From assembly GCA_965247395.1 (NCBI GenBank), contig OZ252012.1, positions 1,922,001 to 1,986,000 on the forward strand: 64,000 nucleotides of DNA, given 5' to 3'. Source of the stretch: CAYRJD01 sp965247395 (GTDB taxonomy: Bacteria > Actinomycetota > Acidimicrobiia > Acidimicrobiales > Poriferisodalaceae). The notes under the pieces were generated by a model. It saw only the letters and a program-made list of their open reading frames with translations, was not told the origin of the DNA and did no database searches. Positions 59,180-64,000 of this stretch are shown piece by piece; position 1 is the stretch's first letter; each line of letters starts with the position of its first letter. The position numbers and the translations under genes are program-made.

Positions 59180-61887
59180 GCAGGAGCCAGCTTGACGCTC
59201 ACGGTGTCTGTGTTTGCTGAACCTGTGTTTGCTGAGCCTGGACTTGGCGAATCCGGGCTTGTTGGCTCTGGCGAAAGAACCAGTTCGGTAATGTGGCCGG
59301 CGTCAATCAGATCGTTGCGAGCGCCTTCCAATATCGCTATCCGCTCAGCGGTGCCTCGCACCTCGACCCGTTCGGCGATGGCTTTCAGCGGTTGTTTCGC
59401 CTCGGTTTTTGCACGGCGAACATCGCTAAGCACCGCAGCCGCGAGCATTACTGCGTTTGGTTCGTCGGCCGGTTGTCTGTGCCGGGTTTGCCGCAACACC
59501 TCGGAGCTGGGCCAGCTCGCTCGATGGATTGACCCTTGCTGGGTCCAGCTCCAAACCTCCTCGGTAACGAACGGCATAAACGGAGCGAACAACCGCAGCT
59601 GCGTGTCAAGAGCGATCTTGAGCGTGGCTTGAGCCGATGCCGCCGCTTCTGGCCCCTGAGTGCCATAGGCGCGACCCTTCACTAACTCCACATAGTTGTC
59701 AGTAAAGCCCCAGAAGAACTGCTCGGTGCGTTCGAGAGCGCGCGCATAGTCAAAGTTTTGAAATGCGTCGCTGGCGGCGTCAACCACATCGGCCAAGTTG
59801 GCTAGCAAGGCAGCGTCTAGCGGGCTAGTGATTAGGTCGAAGTCGGCAGCGACTATTTCACCTGCGCCGCCTATGTCGGCTTCCTCGCCTGTTCCGTCTG
59901 TCCCGAGGTTCAACACAAAGCGAGAAGCGTTCAGGATCTTCACTGCCAGGCGCCGTCCGATCTTCATCTGGCCTTCATCAAATGCCGTGTCGGTTCCCGG
60001 TCGACCGCTAGCCGCCCAGTAACGCACCGCATCAGATCCGTATTGCTTCAGCAGGCCAAGCGGCGTAACCACGTTGCCTTTGGATTTCGACATCTTCTTG
60101 CGGTCCGGATCGAGAATCCAGCCAGACAGAGTGCAGTGCCGCCACGGAGCGGTGTCCTCGGCTAGATGCGATCGCACCATCGTTGAAAAAAGCCAGGTAC
60201 GGATGATGTCGTGACCTTGCGGACGCATGTCCATTGGAAAGGTGCGTTGCCACAGATCGTCGTCTTCGCCCCAGCCGCACGCGATCTGAGGAGTTAGAGA
60301 TGACGTAGCCCAGGTGTCCATCACATCAACCTCTCCGCTGAAACCACCCGGCTGGTTGCGCTGATCTTCGTCATAACCTGACGGAGTGTGCGAAGAAGGA
60401 TCGATCGGCAGAACGCTCTCGTCCGGAGTAATCGGCTTGTCGTTTACTCGATTGCCCTTGTCGTCTAGCGGGTACCAGAGCGGGATAGGTACACCGAAAT
60501 AACGCTGTCGGCTGACTAGCCAGTCGCCGGTGAGACCTTCTACCCAGTTGGTGTAACGACTCTGCATGTAGGACGGATGCCAAGCCATCTCATCACCGCG
60601 TTTGACTAGCTCAGCTCGTAAGCCAGGGTCGCGCCCGCCGTTGCGGATGTACCACTGGCGGCTTGTAACGATCTCCAACGGCTTGTCGCCTTTTTCGAAG
60701 AACTTCACCGCGTGAGTTATTGGCTCCGGTTCGTTCAGCAAGGCACCGGTTTCACGCAACATTTCAACCATTTCAGCCTTGGCGCTGTAAACGGTTTTGC
60801 CTGCGAGTCGCTTGAAAGCTGCAATCGCGCCAGGTGTAGAAATGGCCGCCGGCGGCTCGGTGACCAAGCGGCCATGTCGATCAAGTATCGGTCGCACTGG
60901 CAGGTCAAGCTCGCGCCACCAGATCACATCGGTGGTATCACCGAACGTGCAAATCATGGCCATGCCTGAGCCTTTCTCAGGGTCGGCCAGCGAGTGGCTC
61001 AGGATCGGCACTTCTACGTCAAATACCGGTGAGCAGGCCGTGCTGCCAAATAGCGGCTGGTAGCGGTCGTCGTCGGGATGGGCCACCAGCGCAACACAGC
61101 TGGCGATGAGTTCCGGCCGAGTGGTGGCTATTACTACGGAGCTATCTACTACGGAGTCACCTACTACGGGGTCATTGCTCGCGGGCGGGACATTGAGCTT
61201 GAAAGCAATCTGGTGATAAGCGCCTGAGATCTCACGATCTTCCAACTCCGCTTGCGCTACCGCCGTGCCGAATGTGGTGTCCCACAGCGAGGGAGCCTCC
61301 ATTTGGTAGGCCTCACCGGCTGCAAGGTTCCTCAAAAACGCTCGCTGAGCTACTCGTTGGCAACGCTCATCAATGGTGGTGTAGGTCAACGACCAGTCCA
61401 CGCTCAACCCAAGCTGTCGCCACAGCTGCTCGAAAACCTTTTCGTCTTCAACCGTCAGCTTGTGGCAAAGCTCGATGAAGTTGCGGCGAGAAATCGCCAG
61501 GTCACCTCGTTGCTTTAACGCCTTCGCGTCGCCAGCATCTGACGGCGGGGTGAAAACAGGGTCGTATGCCAACGACGGGTCGCAGCGCACTCCGTAATAG
61601 TTCTGCACACGACGCTCGGTGGGAAGGCCGTTGTCGTCCCAGCCCATCGGATAGAAAATCTCCGCACCAGTCATCCGTCGATAGCGGGCGATGGTGTCGG
61701 TGTGGGTGTAGCTGAAGACGTGCCCTACGTGCAGCGATCCGCTGACGGTAGGTGGGGGAGTGTCAATGCTGAAAACCTGGGAGCGCTCGGCGGTGCGATC
61801 AAATTGGTAGATGCCTTGGGCATCCCACTGCTGCGACCACTTTTGCTCGATGCCGTCAATGGTGGGTTTTTCAGGAATTGATGGCAT
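59176..61887 (-). CDS. valS: Valyl-tRNA synthetase
   Basis: 903 residues. TPPPTVSGSLHVGHVFSYTHTDTIARYRRMTGAEIFYPMGWDDNGLPTERRVQ has the HIGH motif (HVGH) and MKKMSKSKGNVV-type loop (DRKKMSKSKGNV) is KMSKS. The CP1 editing domain holds VVIATTRPELIAS. A five-residue repeat (NDPVVGDSVVDSS) from 15-base DNA units sits just before that editing strand, and the C-terminus ends in an Ala/Ser/Pro/Asn tail made of GxAN repeats, also from a DNA repeat at about 59210-59270. The enzyme is otherwise complete. Confidence 0.95.
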   Translation of the reverse strand: MPSIPEKPTIDGIEQKWSQQWDAQGIYQFDRTAERSQVFSIDTPPPTVSGSLHVGHVFSYTHTDTIARYRRMTGAEIFYPMGWDDNGLPTERRVQNYYGVRCDPSLAYDPVFTPPSDAGDAKALKQRGDLAISRRNFIELCHKLTVEDEKVFEQLWRQLGLSVDWSLTYTTIDERCQRVAQRAFLRNLAAGEAYQMEAPSLWDTTFGTAVAQAELEDREISGAYHQIAFKLNVPPASNDPVVGDSVVDSSVVIATTRPELIASCVALVAHPDDDRYQPLFGSTACSPVFDVEVPILSHSLADPEKGSGMAMICTFGDTTDVIWWRELDLPVRPILDRHGRLVTEPPAAISTPGAIAAFKRLAGKTVYSAKAEMVEMLRETGALLNEPEPITHAVKFFEKGDKPLEIVTSRQWYIRNGGRDPGLRAELVKRGDEMAWHPSYMQSRYTNWVEGLTGDWLVSRQRYFGVPIPLWYPLDDKGNRVNDKPITPDESVLPIDPSSHTPSGYDEDQRNQPGGFSGEVDVMDTWATSSLTPQIACGWGEDDDLWQRTFPMDMRPQGHDIIRTWLFSTMVRSHLAEDTAPWRHCTLSGWILDPDRKKMSKSKGNVVTPLGLLKQYGSDAVRYWAASGRPGTDTAFDEGQMKIGRRLAVKILNASRFVLNLGTDGTGEEADIGGAGEIVAADFDLITSPLDAALLANLADVVDAASDAFQNFDYARALERTEQFFWGFTDNYVELVKGRAYGTQGPEAAASAQATLKIALDTQLRLFAPFMPFVTEEVWSWTQQGSIHRASWPSSEVLRQTRHRQPADEPNAVMLAAAVLSDVRRAKTEAKQPLKAIAERVEVRGTAERIAILEGARNDLIDAGHITELVLSPEPTSPDSPSPGSANTGSANTDTVSVKLAPA
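61126..61185. repeat. 15-bp tandem repeat in the valS editing domain
   Basis: Four 15-base units based on g[g/c]tat[t/c]tactacgga (61126-61140, 61141-61155, 61156-61170, 61171-61185), increasingly degenerate. They encode SNDPV-VGDSV-VDSSV-VIATT on the minus strand, running into the conserved ATTRPE motif. Confidence 0.8.
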
Positions 61888-62034
61888 TTCCCCGCACGAT
61901 ACCGCTCAAAAGATCCTAACGATGCCAACCAAAGGACCGGAACAATGCCGACCAAGGGCCTCCTACTCAGCGCTTAAACGCTTATTTTGTGCGGGTTTTA
62001 GAAAATCCTCCACTTTTTGAACAAAGAGCGGTAT

Positions 62035-62049
62035 CTTGAAATGTTCAAG
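62035..62049. promoter_or_regulatory. CTTGAA-atg-TTCAAG palindrome upstream of small membrane protein
   Basis: Perfect 6-3-6 inverted repeat about 70 bases before the ORF at 62120. A weak -35-like TTGAAC lies at 62017-62022. The rest of the 232-base gap 61888-62119 holds two degenerate 'atgcc[a/g]accaa[a/g]gg' copies and an AT-rich stretch. It might be an operator; pattern only. Confidence 0.35.
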
Positions 62050-62119
62050 CGGGGACACGCTTGAGCGCCGAGTCGTTTGTGCGAGCCCGCGGTATTAAAT
62101 CAAAAGGGGTATTACTCAA

Positions 62120-62476
62120 ATGATGGCGACGATTTTTACATTGATTGTCCTGGGCATGGTGTTCCAGGGCGCAATGGTTGTGGTCGACAGTGTTCTTGAC
62201 ACTGCTCGCGTTAATCCGGTTCTAAAAGCGATTCCGGTCCTCGGCTCAAACCTGAACTTGGTTTGGGCTTATGCATTAGTAGCGATTTCTTCGATCAACG
62301 ATGGCGGACTACTTAACGGCATTGGCTACGGCTCGAACTTTGAATTCTTGTCGCTTGGTCGTTTCGGCATGGACATCGCAACTGCGCTTGCTCTGGCCGC
62401 ATTCATTCCTGTGCGAGACGCTGCAATCAGCTTCATTCGCAATGGTTTCGGCGCAATGGGAAGCCGCGCTTCCTAA
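62120..62476 (+). CDS. Small membrane protein of unknown function
   Basis: 118 residues, start at ATGATG with AAAAGGGG as a strong ribosome binding site. Four likely membrane segments: about 3-24, 44-60, 80-98 and a weaker 99-115; the sequence AIPVLGSNLNLVWAYALVAISSINDGGLLNGIGYGSNFEFLSLGRFGMDIATALALAAFIPVRDA is well conserved-looking but I do not recognise a family. It has its own long leader and palindrome, and flanking genes point away, so it is likely a single-gene unit. Confidence 0.7.
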   Translation: MMATIFTLIVLGMVFQGAMVVVDSVLDTARVNPVLKAIPVLGSNLNLVWAYALVAISSINDGGLLNGIGYGSNFEFLSLGRFGMDIATALALAAFIPVRDAAISFIRNGFGAMGSRAS

Positions 62477-62510
62477 CCGAAGCTAAGAAATAGCACTAAG
62501 CAAACAAAAT

Positions 62511-63752
62511 CTAAACAGCCACGACGCCGGCTTTGACTAGCTCGGTCGTCTCGGCTTGCGAGTAGCCAAGCTCGCCCAACAGTTCAGCGCTGTGCTCACC
62601 CAGGCGTGGGGCGTGGTGGTGCAGACCGGTGGGGGTAGCTGAATAGTTCACAGCGTCGTGCACGTAGCGATACGTGCCTTCGCTGGGGTGATCCATTACC
62701 TGAACAAGGCCGACAGCGGCTAGGTGCGGGTCGTTGTCTAGCTCGGCTAGGTCAAGCACGGCGGCGGCTGGAATCGAAACCTGTTCGCAGAACTCCAACC
62801 ACTCGGCGTTGGTGTGAGTGGTTGCTAGTCCATCGATCAACTCGTACAGCTCGTCGCTGTTGGCGATTCGATCGTTGTGCAGGCGAAAACGAGGGTCGTC
62901 CACTAGCTCTGGCTGGCCAGCGAACTCAAAGAACGCTTTGAAGTTGGCGTCGGTGTAGGGCAACAAGCACATCACACCATCGGCGGTTTTCATGGGACGG
63001 CGATGAGGCGACAGCAACCTCGGATAGCCAAACGGGCCTAGCGGCGGTTCGTAGGTGGCACCGCGATGATGCTCTACCAAGTTGAAGGCAACCATCGTTT
63101 CAAACATCGGCACTTCGATGGTTTGGGCTTCGCCGGTGCGTTCACGATGCAGCAGTGCGGCCATAACCGCCTGGACGATGTGTAGCCCTACAACCTTGTC
63201 CGCCATGACGCCAGGCACATATCCCGGTTGTCCGGTAGCGCGATCAATCAGGTTGCTAATGCCTGAGGCAGCCTGGATGACATCGTCGTAGGCGGGTCTG
63301 TCGCGGTAAGGACCCGAATGTCCGTAGCCGTTGGCGAGGCAATAAATCAGCCTTGGGTTTAGCTTTCGCACCGAGTCAGAGTCGAGCCCCAGGCGCTCCA
63401 GCGCGGTGTGTCGCATGTTGGTTACGAGGACGTCAGCCGTGGGGATTAAGCGCTCCACCACCTGTTTGCCTTGGGTGGTTTTTAGGTCGATCGACAAGGA
63501 GCGCTTGTTGCGTTGCAGATTGAGGCTGAAGCCCGACATGCCTGTATGACGAGTGGGCAGAGAGTTTCGCGTGGAGTCACCAGTGAGGGTTTCCACTCTC
63601 ACTATGTCCGCTCCGTGATCGCCCAGCATGCGAGTGGCCAGCGGTGCCATCAAGATCGTGGTGAGATCAATGATGCGGTAAGAGGCGAGAGCACCCGGCG
63701 AAGGCTCGGTCTGTGATGGCTCTTCTTGTGAATGTCCGGTTTGTGAATGCAT
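62511..63752 (-). CDS. CaiB/BaiF family CoA transferase
   Basis: 413 residues. SYRIIDLTTILMAPLATRMLGDHGADIVRVETLTGDSTRN is the type III CoA-transferase start; NLQRNKRSLSIDLKTTQGKQVVERLIPTADVLVTNMRHTALERLGLDSDSVRKLNPRLIYCLANGYGHSGPYRDRPAYDDVIQAASGI contains the catalytic Asp of PAYDDVIQ. The acceptor acid is unknown. The first 22 residues are a Gln/Ser/Pro/Glu repeat. It starts 13 bases after the two-TM protein, on the same strand. Confidence 0.93.
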   Translation of the reverse strand: MHSQTGHSQEEPSQTEPSPGALASYRIIDLTTILMAPLATRMLGDHGADIVRVETLTGDSTRNSLPTRHTGMSGFSLNLQRNKRSLSIDLKTTQGKQVVERLIPTADVLVTNMRHTALERLGLDSDSVRKLNPRLIYCLANGYGHSGPYRDRPAYDDVIQAASGISNLIDRATGQPGYVPGVMADKVVGLHIVQAVMAALLHRERTGEAQTIEVPMFETMVAFNLVEHHRGATYEPPLGPFGYPRLLSPHRRPMKTADGVMCLLPYTDANFKAFFEFAGQPELVDDPRFRLHNDRIANSDELYELIDGLATTHTNAEWLEFCEQVSIPAAAVLDLAELDNDPHLAAVGLVQVMDHPSEGTYRYVHDAVNYSATPTGLHHHAPRLGEHSAELLGELGYSQAETTELVKAGVVAV

Positions 63753-63765
63753 TCCGCTTATTTGG

Positions 63766-63993
63766 CTATTTGGATTTGCGCGACAGGTTTTCGCGTGCTC
63801 GGTCCTCGCGGTCGGCCGCTCCTACCCCATAGCCCATCACTAAGGCAGGCGCTAACACCACCGAACCGACGATCAGCGATAGAGCCACGACCCAAACCAC
63901 AGCAGGGCTAAAGCTGGTAAAAAACCCCACCACGAACACCACCATGGCAATTGCGAACAGCGAATAGCCGAGGCGCTTGCCTCGCTGCGCCAA
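63766..63993 (-). CDS. Two-TM small membrane protein
   Basis: 75 residues. Basic N-terminus MAQRGKRLGYS, two helices (about 11-28 and 32-55) and a polar tail VGAADREDRARENLSRKSK. The form is typical of small actinobacterial membrane proteins with no known function. It is next to the CaiB gene (13-base gap), likely cotranscribed. The window ends seven bases after its start codon, so the upstream context is unseen. Confidence 0.65.
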   Translation of the reverse strand: MAQRGKRLGYSLFAIAMVVFVVGFFTSFSPAVVWVVALSLIVGSVVLAPALVMGYGVGAADREDRARENLSRKSK

Positions 63994-64000
63994 TCGCCCG

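Overview
This 64 kb window reads as ordinary chromosome from an actinobacterium, most likely of the Acidimicrobiia type (inference). The evidence is a mycothiol-type cysteine ligase (MshC), a PAC2 protein, a cobalt nitrile hydratase, a glucosyl-phosphoglycerate synthase beside a GH13_18 phosphorylase, several crotonases and CaiB/acyl-CoA-ligase type fatty-acid or xenobiotic genes, many GTG and TTG starts, and a GC content that by eye is only moderately high. I see no rRNA, tRNA, insertion sequence, prophage or CRISPR array.

Layout. 1-6.4 kb (minus strand): SPFH protein, NfeD, MutM, a crotonase, a RecB/Cas4-like nuclease, a proline-rich membrane protein, an orphan ParA and MshC. 6.5-9.5 kb (plus): a three-gene operon of two paralogous EreA/ChaN-like proteins and a dual-specificity phosphatase, the best candidate here for an undescribed system. 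9.5-13.1 kb (minus): Nudix hydrolase, HAD-type 5'-nucleotidase and nitrile hydratase (beta, alpha, accessory protein), with a divergent atypical SDR. 14.2-16.7 kb: SMP-30, GNAT, PAC2. 16.7-21.5 kb: DoxX, GtrA, a methyltransferase, a terpenoid-cyclase-fold protein, a second methyltransferase and a GT4 glycosyltransferase, looking like a glycolipid or surface-glycan locus. 21.6-26 kb: hemE-hemY-lnt operon. 26-28.6 kb: 2-hydroxyacid dehydrogenase and guaB. 28.7-31.8 kb: convergent, overlapping gpgS and GH13_18 phosphorylase (glucosylglycerate metabolism). 31.9-38.2 kb: acyl-CoA ligase, MFS transporter, DsbB, a double-DM13 protein and an SDR. 38.2-40.5 kb: livH-livM permeases. 40.5-42.6 kb: MTA/SAH deaminase plus an MTA/MTI phosphorylase. 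42.8-45.6 kb: paaA-paaD-paaB-paaC. 45.7-48 kb: a lone CoxL-like molybdenum hydroxylase. 48.1-54.8 kb: cobalamin riboswitch, btuF-btuC-btuD-cobO, a family-5 solute-binding lipoprotein and rsgA. 54.8-64 kb: two crotonases, a DUF3048 lipoprotein, MscS, ValS, a small membrane protein, a CaiB-type CoA transferase and a two-TM protein.

Two themes cut across the window. First, many genes, including highly conserved enzymes (MutM, HemE, ValS, nitrile hydratase, a crotonase, BtuD), carry short tandem DNA duplications. Inside reading frames the unit length is a multiple of three (12, 15, 18, 24, 27, 33, 60 nt); at gene ends and between genes other lengths occur (14, 19, 73 nt). This looks like ongoing slippage or duplication filtered by selection for frame. 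Second, several enzymes have lost a residue normally needed for catalysis: Lnt has Ser for the catalytic Cys, an SDR has Asn for the catalytic Lys, the EreA/ChaN-like proteins have altered motif positions, and two crotonases lack both usual glutamates.

All assignments are by reading the sequence and recalling family motifs; no database search was run.
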